DNA of 64,000 bases from Cellulosimicrobium cellulans (GCF_016921195.1 NZ_JAFGYF010000004.1:62001-126000), one strand, 5' to 3'; counted from the stretch's first letter, positions 49,392-58,407 are shown. A program made the numbers and translations. The notes: generated by a model not told the origin, from the sequence alone.

Positions 49392-49877
49392 TCAGCGGGC
49401 CGGCCTGGCGGCACGGGCGGGCTCGGCGGCACGGAGGGGCCGACGGCGCGCGAGCCCGTGCAGGACGAGGGCCACGAGCACCGCTCCGAGCAGCGCTCCG
49501 GCCGTGTTCATCACGACGTCCTGCACGGTCGGGACGCGGCCGGGCAGGAGGTTCTGGGTCAGCTCGATCGCGACCGACAGCGCGCAGCCCGCGAGCGTCG
49601 CGACCCCGACGGCGCGCCGTACGCCCAGTGCCGCGCCGCGCCGTCGTGCGGTCACGCCCCGCAGGAGCGGGACCCCGAGCACGCCGAACGGCCCGAACAT
49701 CACGACGTTCGCGAGCGCCTCGAGCACGGCCAGCGTGAGGGGGATCCCGAGGCCCTGGAGGAACCCCAGGGTGGCCGTCGCCCAGCCCGGCGCGTCCGTG
49801 GACTGCGGCGAGGGCCACAGCGTCACGACGAGGACGGCGGCGAGGTAGGCGGCGAACGTCCACGTCAGCAGGCGCAT
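49392..49877 (-). CDS. VanZ-family membrane protein
   Basis: A 161-residue protein with four hydrophobic spans: MRLLTWTFAAYLAAVLVVTLWPSP, IPLTLAVLEALANVVMFGPFGVLGVPLL, VGVATLAGCALSVAIELTQNLLPGRVPTVQDVVMNTAGALLGAVLVALVLHGLA. The conserved VanZ pattern L-x-P-S and ELxQ...R...DVxxNTxGxxxG is present. VanZ proteins confer low teicoplanin resistance in some enterococci; in most actinobacteria the role is unknown. It stands alone. Confidence 0.88.
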   Translation of the reverse strand: MRLLTWTFAAYLAAVLVVTLWPSPQSTDAPGWATATLGFLQGLGIPLTLAVLEALANVVMFGPFGVLGVPLLRGVTARRRGAALGVRRAVGVATLAGCALSVAIELTQNLLPGRVPTVQDVVMNTAGALLGAVLVALVLHGLARRRPLRAAEPARAARPAR

Positions 49878-50018
49878 CCGGTCAGCGTACGGGGGCGGGC
49901 ACGGCCCGAGGCGGGACCCGTGGGACGGCCACGCTCCCTCCACCGTTCCCCCTCCGGCGCGCCCCGACGTGGCCGTCTCGCCGCGCGTGTCACCCGGACC
50001 CTCGGTTCACTGGGCGCC

Positions 50019-51008
50019 ATGGTCTCCCTCGGTTTTCACGCGTCCCACGAGCAGATCGCCCCGGCCCCCCTGCTGCGTGCCGCGCGGCGCGCGCAGGAGG
50101 TCGGGTTCGACGTCGCGATGTGCTCCGACCACCTCGCGCCCTGGAGCGCGCGACAGGGCGAGTCGGGCCACTCCTGGTCGTGGCTCGGGGCTGCGCTCGC
50201 CACCACCGACCTGCCGTTCGGCGTCGTCACCGCGCCCGGCCAGCGCTACCACCCGGCGGTCGTCGCGCAGGCGATCGCGACGCTCGGCGCGATGTTCCCC
50301 GGCCGCTTCTGGGCCGCGCTCGGCTCCGGCGAGGCGATGAACGAGCACGTCACGGGCGCTCCGTGGCCCACCAAGGCCGACCGGGACGCCCGCCTGCGCG
50401 AGTGCGTGGACGTCATCCGCGCGCTCCTGGCGGGCGAGGAGGTCACGCACCACGGCCACGTCACGGTGGACCGTGCGCGCGTCTGGTCGCTGCCCGACGT
50501 CGTCCCGCGCCTCGTGGGGCCCGCCGTCACCCCGGCGACGGCGCGCCGGCACGCGGACTGGGCCGACGGCCTCGTCACCGTGAACCAGCCGGTCGAGTCG
50601 CTGCGCCGCGTCGTCGGCGAGTACCGCGACGCGGGTGGGCGCGGCCCGCTCGCCCTGCAGGTCCACGTGTCCTGGGGCGACGACGACGAGGCGGCCTACG
50701 CGGTCGCGCACGACCAGTGGCGCTCCAACCTGCTGCCGCCGAGCGTCAGCTGGCACCTCGAGACCCCGGAGCAGTTCGACGCGGTCGCGGACCTCGTGCG
50801 CCCCGAGGAGGTGCGGGGGACGGTGCTCGTCGAGCACGACGCCGAGCGGTTCGCGGACCGCGTCGCCGAGCTGGCGGCGTGCGGGTTCGACGAGGTGTAC
50901 CTGCACCACGTGGGCCAGCAGCAGGACGCGTTCCTCGACGCGGCGGGCGCGACGCTGCTGCCGCTCCTGCGGTCGGCGACCACGACGACCGGCGGAGGCG
51001 CCGCATGA
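50019..51008 (+). CDS. LLM-class flavin-dependent oxidoreductase (TIGR03885-like)
   Basis: A 329-residue luciferase-like barrel: LGFHASHEQIAPAPLLRAARRAQEVGFDVAMCSDHLAPW, LPFGVVTAPGQRYHPAVVAQAIATLGAMFPGRFWAALGSGEAMNEHVTG. Such proteins use FMN or F420. The stop overlaps the start of a GH13 enzyme gene (ATGA). I recall this LLM subfamily as one found beside trehalose-synthase-like genes in actinobacteria, so the pairing is expected, but the joint role is unknown. Confidence 0.9.
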   Translation: MVSLGFHASHEQIAPAPLLRAARRAQEVGFDVAMCSDHLAPWSARQGESGHSWSWLGAALATTDLPFGVVTAPGQRYHPAVVAQAIATLGAMFPGRFWAALGSGEAMNEHVTGAPWPTKADRDARLRECVDVIRALLAGEEVTHHGHVTVDRARVWSLPDVVPRLVGPAVTPATARRHADWADGLVTVNQPVESLRRVVGEYRDAGGRGPLALQVHVSWGDDDEAAYAVAHDQWRSNLLPPSVSWHLETPEQFDAVADLVRPEEVRGTVLVEHDAERFADRVAELAACGFDEVYLHHVGQQQDAFLDAAGATLLPLLRSATTTTGGGAA

Positions 51009-52708
51009 GGATCAGCGACACGGGCGACCTGTGGTGGAAGAACGCGGTGATCTACTGCCTGGACGTCGAGACGTTCATGGACTGGAACGACGACGGCGTG
51101 GGCGACTTCGCCGGGCTCGTGCAGCGTCTCGACCACCTCGCCGACCTCGGGGTCACGTGCCTGTGGCTCATGCCGTTCTACCCGACCGCCGACCGCGACG
51201 ACGGCTACGACATCACCGACTTCCTCGCGGTCGACCCGCGGCTCGGCGACGTCGGGGACCTCGTCGAGCTGATCCGCACGGCGCACGACCGCGGTATCCG
51301 GGTGATCGCCGACCTCGTCGTCAACCACACCTCCGACCGTCACCCGTGGTTCAAGGCCTCGCGCTCCAGCACGGACAACCCGTACCGCGACTTCTACGTG
51401 TGGCGCGCCGACGAGCCGCCGCCCACCCAGGACCAGGTGATCTTCCCCGACCAGGAGGGCGGCATCTGGACGCAGGACGACAAGACCGGCGAGTGGTACC
51501 GGCACCGCTTCTACCGCCACATGCCGGACCTCAACACCGCCAACCCGCACGTCCGCGACGCGATCGCGAAGACGATGGGTTACTGGATCCAGCTCGGCCT
51601 GTCGGGGTTCCGCGTCGACGCGGTCCCGTTCTTCCTCGGGGACGCGGCCTCGAACCCGTCCGACGAGATCGAGGACCCGCACGACTTCCTGCGCGCGCTG
51701 CGCTCGTTCCTCTCGCGCCGCACGGGCGACTCGATCCTCATGGGGGAGGTCAACCTGCCGTTCGAGGAGCAGCGCCTCTACTTCGGCGACGACGGGACGG
51801 GTGACGGGAGCGAGTCCGGGCCGTCGAGCTCGGAGCTCACGCTGCAGTTCGACTTCAACGGCATGCAGGCGCTGTACCTGTCCCTCGCGCGGCACGACGC
51901 CGGCCCGCTCGCCGCGTCGCTCGCCGCACGTCCACCGATCCCCCACGACGCGCAGTGGGCGACGTTCGTGCGCAACCACGACGAGCTCACGCTCGACAAG
52001 CTGTCCGACGAGGAGCGCCAGGAGGTCTTCGCCGCGTTCGGCCCCGAGGAGGACATGCAGCTCTACGGGCGCGGGCTGCGCCGTCGGCTCCCGCCCATGC
52101 TGGGCGGGGACCCGCGCCGCGTGCGGATGGTGTACTCGCTGCTCTTCGCGCTCCCGGGGACGCCCGTCCTCTACTACGGCGAGGAGATCGGCATGGGCGA
52201 GAACCTCGCGGCGGACGGGCGGCTCGCCGTGCGGACCCCGATGCAGTGGACGTCCGGCCGCAACGGCGGCTTCTCGCGAGCCCCCGCACGCCGGCTCGCC
52301 GGGCCCGTGCCCACGGACGGCTACGCACCCGAGCACGTCAACGTCGCGGACCAGCGGCGCGACCCGGACTCGCTGCTGACGTTCGTGCGCCTGCTCGCGC
52401 ACCGCTACCGCGAGTGCCCCGAGCTCGGCTGGGGCGACGTCGACGTGCTCGACCAGCCGGAGCCGGCGGTCCTCGCGCTGCGCAGCACGTGGCAGGAGGC
52501 GTCGATGGTCACCGTCCACAACCTGTCCCCGGACCCGGTCGTGGTCCGGCTCGCGCTCGGGGAGCTGCCCGCCGAGGCGCGCCTCGTCGACCTGCTCGAC
52601 GCGGACGACGTCGAGCCGGACCCCGACGGGAGCGCCGAGGTCCGGCTCGACGGCTACGGCTACCGCTGGCTGCGCGTCACGCACCCGGGCTCGCGGCGGC
52701 TCCTGTGA
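51005..52708 (+). CDS. GH13 alpha-amylase family enzyme (trehalose synthase-like)
   Basis: A 567-residue GH13 protein: LWWKNAVIYCLDVETFMDWNDDGVGDFAGL, DLGVTCLWLMPFYPT, IADLVVNHTSDRHPWF, the nucleophile Asp in GLSGFRVDAVPFF, the acid/base Glu in SILMGEVNLP and the third Asp in FVRNHDELTL; ALPGTPVLYYGEEIGMGE follows. A short beta-sandwich domain closes the protein (ALRSTWQEASMVTVHNLSPDPVVVRL). The pattern is closest to trehalose synthase/maltose glucosyltransferase-type enzymes. It is cytoplasmic and coupled to the LLM oxidoreductase gene. Confidence 0.92.
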   Translation: MRISDTGDLWWKNAVIYCLDVETFMDWNDDGVGDFAGLVQRLDHLADLGVTCLWLMPFYPTADRDDGYDITDFLAVDPRLGDVGDLVELIRTAHDRGIRVIADLVVNHTSDRHPWFKASRSSTDNPYRDFYVWRADEPPPTQDQVIFPDQEGGIWTQDDKTGEWYRHRFYRHMPDLNTANPHVRDAIAKTMGYWIQLGLSGFRVDAVPFFLGDAASNPSDEIEDPHDFLRALRSFLSRRTGDSILMGEVNLPFEEQRLYFGDDGTGDGSESGPSSSELTLQFDFNGMQALYLSLARHDAGPLAASLAARPPIPHDAQWATFVRNHDELTLDKLSDEERQEVFAAFGPEEDMQLYGRGLRRRLPPMLGGDPRRVRMVYSLLFALPGTPVLYYGEEIGMGENLAADGRLAVRTPMQWTSGRNGGFSRAPARRLAGPVPTDGYAPEHVNVADQRRDPDSLLTFVRLLAHRYRECPELGWGDVDVLDQPEPAVLALRSTWQEASMVTVHNLSPDPVVVRLALGELPAEARLVDLLDADDVEPDPDGSAEVRLDGYGYRWLRVTHPGSRRLL

Positions 52709-52756
52709 TCCGGCGGCCGGTCAGCGGTGCCCCGGGCGCGCGACGCGCGACGGTCG

Positions 52757-53065
52757 TCAGCCGTCGTGGCCCGGCTCGTCCGGGCCGACGGGCCGGCCGG
52801 GCGAGGACGGCCAGTCGGGCGGCGAGTCCGGGACCGGGTCCGAGGGCCGCGGCTCACCGGGCACCGGGTCAGCGTGGCTCGGGTCGTGCGGCGGCTCCGA
52901 CGGGTCCGGGGGCGGCCCCGGGGACTTCGGTGGCTCGACGGTCGGCTCCGCAGGTCGAGCGGGCTCGACCGGTCCGCCCGGCTCGACCGGTCCGCCGGGC
53001 TCGACCGGTCCGCCGGGCTCGGCGGGGCGGTCCGGATCGGCAGGGCCGGGGCTGTTCGTGGTCAT
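52757..53065 (-). CDS. Small Pro-rich repeat protein
   Basis: A 102-residue protein of very low complexity: tandem hexapeptides PVEPGG (encoded by an 18-bp repeat, core CTCGACCGGTCCGCCGGG), then a Pro/Asp/Ser/His-rich tail. It is probably disordered. A good ribosome site (GGAGG, 7 nt before the ATG) supports a real gene, but composition alone could mimic one. No function can be proposed. The neighbours are the GH13 gene and a DUF488 gene. Confidence 0.6.
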   Translation of the reverse strand: MTTNSPGPADPDRPAEPGGPVEPGGPVEPGGPVEPARPAEPTVEPPKSPGPPPDPSEPPHDPSHADPVPGEPRPSDPVPDSPPDWPSSPGRPVGPDEPGHDG

Positions 53066-53186
53066 GGCTGCACCTCCGCTGCTCACGGCGCCCGGTCGGG
53101 CGTCCCCTCGACGCTAGGCACGTGCGCGCCCGCTCGCTCGCCCCGGCGACCCTCCGGGCGCCCGCAGGCCGCGGTGCGTTCCTCCG

Positions 53187-53789
53187 ATGACCCGAACGAG
53201 CGTCGTGTACACGGTGGGGCACTCCACGCGTCCCGTCGAGGACTTCCTCGCCCTCCTGCGAGAGAACGGGGTGCGGCGGCTCGTGGACGTGCGCACCGTC
53301 CCGAAGTCGCGGCACAACCCGCAGTACCACCGGGACGCGCTGGCCCCCGTCCTGCGCGCGCACGGCATCACCTACCGCTGGGTCCGGGAGCTGGGCGGCC
53401 TGCGGCGCGCACGGCCCGACAGCCCGAACGCCGCATGGCGCAACCTCTCGTTCCGCGGCTACGCGGACCACATGCAGACCCCCGAGTTCGCCGCGGCGGT
53501 CGACGACCTCGTGCGGCGCAGCACGCACGACGACCTCGTCATCATGTGCGCGGAGGCGGTGCCGTGGCGGTGCCACCGGTCTCTCGTCGGGGACGCCCTG
53601 GTCGTGCGCGGCGTGGAGGTGCGCGACATCGTCTCTGCCGCACGCCCGCGTCGGCACACGCTCACCTCGTTCGCGCGCGTCGAGGGGACGCGCGTCTGGT
53701 ACCCGCCGACCACGGACGACCCCGCGCACGACGCGGACGGAGCACCGGCACCTCCCCCTTCCCCGGGGACCGCCCGTTCTTCGCGGTGA
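53187..53789 (+). CDS. DUF488 family protein
   Basis: A 200-residue DUF488 protein: VYTVGHSTRPVEDFLALLRENGVRRLVDVRTVPKSRHNPQYHRDAL, WRNLSFRGYADHMQTPEF, and CAEAVPWRCHRSLVGDALV with the conserved Cys-x(6)-C-H-R. The last 25 residues are a disordered Pro/Ala tail. DUF488 proteins are cytoplasmic and their activity is not established. Confidence 0.9.
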   Translation: MTRTSVVYTVGHSTRPVEDFLALLRENGVRRLVDVRTVPKSRHNPQYHRDALAPVLRAHGITYRWVRELGGLRRARPDSPNAAWRNLSFRGYADHMQTPEFAAAVDDLVRRSTHDDLVIMCAEAVPWRCHRSLVGDALVVRGVEVRDIVSAARPRRHTLTSFARVEGTRVWYPPTTDDPAHDADGAPAPPPSPGTARSSR

Positions 53790-53802
53790 GCGCCCTCACG
53801 GG

Positions 53803-54387
53803 TCACCCCCCTGCCGGTGACGCGCCGTCGCCGCCCTGGAGTGCGGCGGCCACGATCTCCTCGACCGTGGCGGTGTCCGGCGTCTCGCCGGCGAAGAGCA
53901 GGTGCCCCGTGCCGATGAGGGTGCGCGCGAGCGTGTCGGGATCCACGCGCGTGGCGGACGGCCCGCGAGTCGTCTCGACCCGGAGACGCTGTGCGAGTGC
54001 GACGGCCGCCTCGGTCAGGACCGGGATCCCGCGCGGGGTCGACGACCGGAGACGTGCGCGCAGGCCGTCCCGGGCGATCGTCAGCCGGACCAGCTCCAGC
54101 GTGACGGGCGTGAACACCACTTCGAGCGCACGGACCATGCTCGACACCTGGTGCACCTCTGCGAGTCCGGCGAGGTCCGCCTCGACGCGCGCGACGTGCC
54201 TGCGCACGAGCTCGGCCAGGAAGTCGTCGAAGTCGTCGAAGTGCCGGTGCAGCACCCCTTTGGCGACGCCCGCCTCGTCGGTGACGGACCGGCTCGTCAG
54301 GCCGCCCGCGCCGTCGCGCGCGAGGACGCGCTCTGCCGCTTCGAACAGCTGCGACTGAGCGTCGCGCAGGGCCACTCCGGTCGGCAT
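53803..54387 (-). CDS. TetR-family repressor
   Basis: A 194-residue TetR protein: LFEAAERVLARDGAGGLTSRSVTDEAGVAKGVLHRHFDDFDDFLAELVRRH gives the HTH in the first 60 residues; an all-helical ligand domain follows. It is divergent from the methyltransferase gene, with a 50-bp gap that is almost entirely filled by palindromes, so it very probably represses itself and the methyltransferase. Confidence 0.92.
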   Translation of the reverse strand: MPTGVALRDAQSQLFEAAERVLARDGAGGLTSRSVTDEAGVAKGVLHRHFDDFDDFLAELVRRHVARVEADLAGLAEVHQVSSMVRALEVVFTPVTLELVRLTIARDGLRARLRSSTPRGIPVLTEAAVALAQRLRVETTRGPSATRVDPDTLARTLIGTGHLLFAGETPDTATVEEIVAAALQGGDGASPAGG

Positions 54388-54408
54388 CCTTCTCCCGTCA
54401 CGTCGACA

Positions 54409-54437
54409 GTGGGCATGCGCCCACTTAAAGTGGGCGC
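54409..54437. promoter_or_regulatory. TetR operator with three alternating half-sites
   Basis: Arms GCGCCCACTT (54417-54426) and AAGTGGGCGC (54428-54437) flank a single A in a perfect 21-bp palindrome that ends at the base before the methyltransferase ATG. An upstream AGTGGGC (54409-54415) pairs with GCCCACT (54420-54426) to give a second, overlapping palindrome. Repressor binding would cover both divergent promoters. Confidence 0.85.
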
Positions 54438-55241
54438 ATGGTCACTTTATCGCCCTCGCCCGAGCCCCTACCGCACGAGCAGCGCCGGATCGCCGAGTCG
54501 TTCGGCACCGATGCCGCCCGCTACGACCGCACCCGGCCTCACTATCCGCGGGCCCTCGCCGACGCCGTCCTCGACGGGCTCGGCGGTCTGCACGTCCTCG
54601 ACGTGGGCATCGGGACCGGGTTGTCCGCGCTCCCGTTCCGGGCGGCCGGGGCCGACGTCGTCGGCATCGAGATCGACGAGCGGATGGCCGAGGTCGCGCG
54701 GGCCAAGGGGTTCGTCGTCGAGACGGCCAGGTTCGAGGAGTGGGACCCGGCGGGACGCATGTTCGACACGGTGATCGCCGGGCAGACCTGGCACTGGGTG
54801 GACCCTGACGCGGGCGCCCAGCAGGCGGCGCGGGTCCTGCGCCCCGGCGGACGCGTCGCCCTGTTCTGGAACGCCGCCGAGCCCGAACCGGCGGTCGCGT
54901 CCGCCTTCGCCCAGGTCTACCGGGACATCGACACCGGTCTGCCGTTCACCCCCTTCGCCGCGCCGGCCACCACCGGGCAGGACCGGTTCCTCGAACCGGC
55001 CGAGGCGGGGCTGGCGCGGACCGGCGACTTCGCCGCGCCCGAGCGGTTGCAGCTCGCCTGGACCGCCACGATCACCCGGCAAGCCTGGCTCGACCAGGTT
55101 CCGACCAACGGAGGTCACCACCTCATCCCCGCCGACCGGCTCAGTCGGCTGCTGGACGGGCTCGGCGCCGCCGTCGACGCTCACGGCGGAACGTTCACGA
55201 TGCGGTACACCACCCACGCCACGGTGGCGCGGCGCCTCTGA
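54438..55241 (+). CDS. SAM-dependent class I methyltransferase
   Basis: A 267-residue methyltransferase: ESFGTDAARYDRTRPHYPRALADAVLDGLGGLHVLDVGIGTGLSALPFRAAGADVVGIEID (motif I), DTVIAGQTWHWVDPDAGAQQAARVLRPGGRVALFWN (motif III). It resembles small-molecule methyltransferases of the UbiE/Tam type. The ATG abuts the TetR operator and no ribosome site is visible, so translation may be leaderless. Being under a TetR repressor suggests induction by a toxic or signalling small molecule. Confidence 0.9.
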   Translation: MVTLSPSPEPLPHEQRRIAESFGTDAARYDRTRPHYPRALADAVLDGLGGLHVLDVGIGTGLSALPFRAAGADVVGIEIDERMAEVARAKGFVVETARFEEWDPAGRMFDTVIAGQTWHWVDPDAGAQQAARVLRPGGRVALFWNAAEPEPAVASAFAQVYRDIDTGLPFTPFAAPATTGQDRFLEPAEAGLARTGDFAAPERLQLAWTATITRQAWLDQVPTNGGHHLIPADRLSRLLDGLGAAVDAHGGTFTMRYTTHATVARRL

Positions 55242-55293
55242 CGGAGACGCACCGACGAGCGCCGCCAGGCGATCGGGTCCTTACGCTGGGCAC

Positions 55294-56430
55294 GTGACCT
55301 CGTTCGCCTCGGACAACTACTCCCCCGCCCACCCCGACGTCCTCGCCGCGCTCGCGGCCGCGAGCGCCGGGCACGAGATCTCCTACGGCGAGGACCCTTG
55401 GACGGCGCGCCTCCAGGACGCCGTGCGCTCGCGCTTCGGACCGGACGCCACGGCGTACCCGGTGCTCACGGGCACGGGCGCGAACGTCGTCGCCCTCATG
55501 GCGATGCTGCCGCGCTGGGGTGCGGTCGTCGCGACCGAGCACGCCCACCTCAACACGGACGAGAACGGCGCGCCCGAGCGCGTCGGCGGAGTCAAGGTGC
55601 TCACCGTCCCGGCGCCGGACGGGAAGCTCACGCCCGACGCCGTGGAGCGGTTCGCGGGCGACCTCGGCGACCCGCACCGCGCGCAGCCGCTCGTCGTGTC
55701 TCTCACGCAGTCCACCGAGCTCGGCACGCTCTACACGCCTGCCGAGATCCGTGCGGTGGCCGACGCCGCGCACGCCCGGGGCATGCGCGTGCACCTCGAC
55801 GGCTCGCGCCTCGCGAACGCCGCCGCGGCGCTCGACGTCCCGCTGCGCGCCCTGACCACCGACGCGGGCGTGGACGTGCTGTCTTTCGGCGGCACCAAGA
55901 ACGGGCTCGCGCTCGGTGAGGCGGTCGTCGTGCTCGACCCGTCGGCCGTCGACGGCGTCGAGTTCGTGCGCAAGGCGACGATGCAGCTCGCGTCGAAGAT
56001 GCGCTACGTCTCCGCCCAGCTCCTCGCGCTGTTCGAGCCGGTGGGCGACGTCGTCGCCGAGGTCGACGAGGTCACGGACGCGGACGAGCTCTGGCTGCGC
56101 AACGCGCGGCACGCCAACGCGATGGCGGCGCGCCTGCGCGCCGGGCTCGCGGACGTCGTCGTCCCCGCCGCGCTCGGTCCGGACGAGTCCGTGCCCGCCC
56201 CGACGTCGGGCCTGGCCTTCACGCAGCCCACGCTCGTCAACGCGGTCTTCGCGACGCTCCCTCGCGCCGCCGTCGAGCGCCTGCGCAAGCGGCACCGCTT
56301 CTACGACTGGGGACCGGGCGAGACGCCCGACCGGGTCGAGGTCCGCTGGATGTGCGCCTGGGACACGACGGCGGACGACGTGGACGGGTTCGTCGCCGAC
56401 GTGCGCAGCGTCCTCGCGGTCGCGCGCTGA
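55294..56430 (+). CDS. Threonine aldolase / beta-eliminating lyase family protein
   Basis: A 378-residue PLP enzyme: FASDNYSPAHPDVLAALAAASAGHEISYGEDPWT, PVLTGTGANVVALMAMLPRWGAVVATEHAHLNTDENGAPERVGGVK, MRVHLDGSRLANAAAAL (PLP Asp), and Lys in LSFGGTKNGLALGEAVVVL. The pattern is the low-specificity L-threonine aldolase group, which splits threonine or allo-threonine to glycine and acetaldehyde. GTG start with no strong ribosome site. The deaminase gene follows after 19 bp. Confidence 0.9.
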   Translation: MTSFASDNYSPAHPDVLAALAAASAGHEISYGEDPWTARLQDAVRSRFGPDATAYPVLTGTGANVVALMAMLPRWGAVVATEHAHLNTDENGAPERVGGVKVLTVPAPDGKLTPDAVERFAGDLGDPHRAQPLVVSLTQSTELGTLYTPAEIRAVADAAHARGMRVHLDGSRLANAAAALDVPLRALTTDAGVDVLSFGGTKNGLALGEAVVVLDPSAVDGVEFVRKATMQLASKMRYVSAQLLALFEPVGDVVAEVDEVTDADELWLRNARHANAMAARLRAGLADVVVPAALGPDESVPAPTSGLAFTQPTLVNAVFATLPRAAVERLRKRHRFYDWGPGETPDRVEVRWMCAWDTTADDVDGFVADVRSVLAVAR

Positions 56431-56449
56431 CCGGGCGAGGATGGGCGCC

Positions 56450-56944
56450 ATGACTCCCGTGAGCCTCCCCACCCCTGACGACCTCGTGCACCTGCGTCGC
56501 TGCGTCGAGCTCGCGCGCGAGGCGCTCGACGACGGCGACGAGCCGTTCGGCTCGCTGCTCGTCGACCGCGACGGTGCCGTGCGGTTCGAGGACCGCAACC
56601 GCGTGAAGGACGGCGACGCGACCCGGCACCCGGAGCTCGAGATCGCGCGCTGGGCCGCGGAGCACCTGACGCCCGAGGAGCGGCGCGGCGCGACCGTCTA
56701 CACGTCCGGCGAGCACTGCGCCATGTGCAGCGCGGCCCACGCCTGGGTCGGGCTCGGCCCGATCGTCTACGCGTCGAGCACGACGCAGCTGCTCGGCTGG
56801 CTCGAGGAGTGGGGCGTCGCACCCGGGCCTGTGCGACCGCTCGCGATCGGGGACGTCGCCCCGGGTGTCGCCGTCCGCGGGCCGGCCTACGAGCTGGGCG
56901 CCGAGATCCGGACCCTGCACGCGCGTCTGCACGGCGTCGGCTGA
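56450..56944 (+). CDS. Nucleoside/cytidine deaminase-fold protein
   Basis: A 164-residue deaminase: LRRCVELAREALDDGDEPFGSLLVDRDG, HPELE (zinc His and catalytic Glu), and GEHCAMCSAAHAWVGLGPIVYASS (Cys-x2-Cys). This is the guanine/nucleoside deaminase-type tRNA-adenosine-deaminase-like fold. Zinc-dependent deamination of a base or related amine. The ATG at 56450 is preferred over 56441 because of the spacing to GCGAGG. It probably shares a transcript with the threonine aldolase gene. Confidence 0.88.
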   Translation: MTPVSLPTPDDLVHLRRCVELAREALDDGDEPFGSLLVDRDGAVRFEDRNRVKDGDATRHPELEIARWAAEHLTPEERRGATVYTSGEHCAMCSAAHAWVGLGPIVYASSTTQLLGWLEEWGVAPGPVRPLAIGDVAPGVAVRGPAYELGAEIRTLHARLHGVG

Positions 56945-56989
56945 ACGCGACCGGTCGCGCCGAGACGCCGCCGCGGCGGGGGGCGCCCG

Positions 56990-57895
56990 TCAGGCGCCGA
57001 GCGCGTCCGCCACGGTGCGCGCGACCTCCGGCCGCGCGAGGTAGCCCGCCGGACGACCGTCGTCGAGCACGACGGCCGCAGCGTGGTGGCCGGGCGCCGC
57101 GTTCGCGACGACGAGGTCCTCGATCGCGGGCGTCGCCGGGTCGAGCGGGAACGCCGCCCGGCCGAGGCCGTGGAGCGCGAGCGCGTCGCGGCGGTCGCGC
57201 ACCGCGACCCAGCGGCGCACCGGGGCGGGCACGCGCAGCGGCGCGCGGGCGGCGAGGACGTCACGGATCGCCCGGATCGCGAGCGGGGACCCGAGCGTGA
57301 GGAGCAAGGGCACGTCCCACCGCGCCGCGCCCGGGTGCTCGCGCAGCACCGAGTACGCGACGACCGACCCCAGCGAGTGCGCGACGACGACCGCCGGCCC
57401 GTCGACCGGGATCGCCGCCGCCACGGCGTCGTCGATCGCCGTGCGCACGGCGTCGTCGTGCAGGTACGCCCACACGTCGCGCGCGAGCAGCACGACGACG
57501 GCGCCGCTCAGGCCGGGCACGTACCGGTCGAGCGCCGACAGCAGCAGGTTCAGCCACTCCCCGCCGTCTCCCGACGTGGCGCCCTCGGGACGCGCAGGCA
57601 CCGTCGCGCCCGCCGCGCGCAGCACCTCCTCGGCGACGTCGGCGACGAACGCGACCTCGGCGTCGGGCAGCGCCCGCGCGGCGTGCACCGTGACCGGCGG
57701 CGGCTCGGCGTCCCCCGCGACGAGTCCCGCGAGGGTGTCGCCGTAGAAGACGAACGACGTGTCGGCGTCGTCCAGCACGAGGTCTGCGCCGGCCGACGCG
57801 AGGCCCGCGTCCAGCACGGCGGTCCACGTGCGATCGAGCGCGTCCGCGTCGAGGCCCTGGCTGTCGCGGCCGTGGACGAGCACGAGTCGGGTCAC
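56990..57895 (-). CDS. Alpha/beta-hydrolase family protein
   Basis: A 301-residue protein: MTRLVLVHGRDSQGLDA at the first strand, a nucleophile elbow AVVVAHSLGSVVAYSVLREHPG (Ser in AHSLG), LLTLGSPLAIRAI, and a C-terminal His in AAPGHHAAAV. The spacing between first strand and elbow is long, as in lipase/GPI-deacylase-like hydrolases. No signal peptide; the substrate is unknown. Divergent from the SRPBCC gene. Confidence 0.85.
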   Translation of the reverse strand: MTRLVLVHGRDSQGLDADALDRTWTAVLDAGLASAGADLVLDDADTSFVFYGDTLAGLVAGDAEPPPVTVHAARALPDAEVAFVADVAEEVLRAAGATVPARPEGATSGDGGEWLNLLLSALDRYVPGLSGAVVVLLARDVWAYLHDDAVRTAIDDAVAAAIPVDGPAVVVAHSLGSVVAYSVLREHPGAARWDVPLLLTLGSPLAIRAIRDVLAARAPLRVPAPVRRWVAVRDRRDALALHGLGRAAFPLDPATPAIEDLVVANAAPGHHAAAVVLDDGRPAGYLARPEVARTVADALGA

Positions 57896-57978
57896 GCGCC
57901 GAACCTACCGGCTGCCGGTGTCGCCCGGAGGGTCTACCGTCGGCCCCAGGAGCTAGCCCCCGAGCACCCGAGGTACCC

Positions 57979-58407
57979 ATGAGCGAGCCGACCCTGACGG
58001 AGCACAGCACGACCGCCGAGATCCACGTCGCACGCCCCCCGCAGGTCGTGTGGGCCGAGCTCATGCACCCGAGCGCCCGCTGGATGCTCGGCATGAACGT
58101 GGAGACCGACTTCCTGCCCGGGAGCCGGGTCACGTTCGAGGGCCACTACATGGGCCGCGAGTTCGCGGACTGGGGCACCGTCGTGGCGGTCGAGCGCCCG
58201 CGGCTGCTGCACTTCACGCACTTCTCCCCGACGATGGGCCTGCCCGACGTCCCCGAGAACTACCACGACATCGCCATCACGCTCGAGCCGGACGACTCCG
58301 GGACGCGCGTACGCGTCGTCGAGCGCAACATCGAGACCGCCGAGCGTGCCGAGCGTGCCCACGCGCTGTGGAGCAAGGCGCTCTCGACGCTCGCGGGCCA
58401 CGACTGA
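57979..58407 (+). CDS. SRPBCC (AHSA1/START-like) family protein
   Basis: A 142-residue SRPBCC fold: TAEIHVARPPQVVWAELMHPSARWMLGMNVETDFLPGSRVTFEGHYMGREFADWGTVVAVERPRLLHFTHF and a C-terminal helix AERAHALWSKALSTLAG. Such proteins bind hydrophobic ligands in a helix-grip cavity. It stands alone before a strong terminator. Confidence 0.88.
   Translation: MSEPTLTEHSTTAEIHVARPPQVVWAELMHPSARWMLGMNVETDFLPGSRVTFEGHYMGREFADWGTVVAVERPRLLHFTHFSPTMGLPDVPENYHDIAITLEPDDSGTRVRVVERNIETAERAERAHALWSKALSTLAGHD

Noticed and set aside
52920-53035. Tandem 18-bp repeats that could suggest a CRISPR or minisatellite
   Set aside because: No spacers; the repeats encode PVEPGG hexapeptides inside a small Pro-rich gene.
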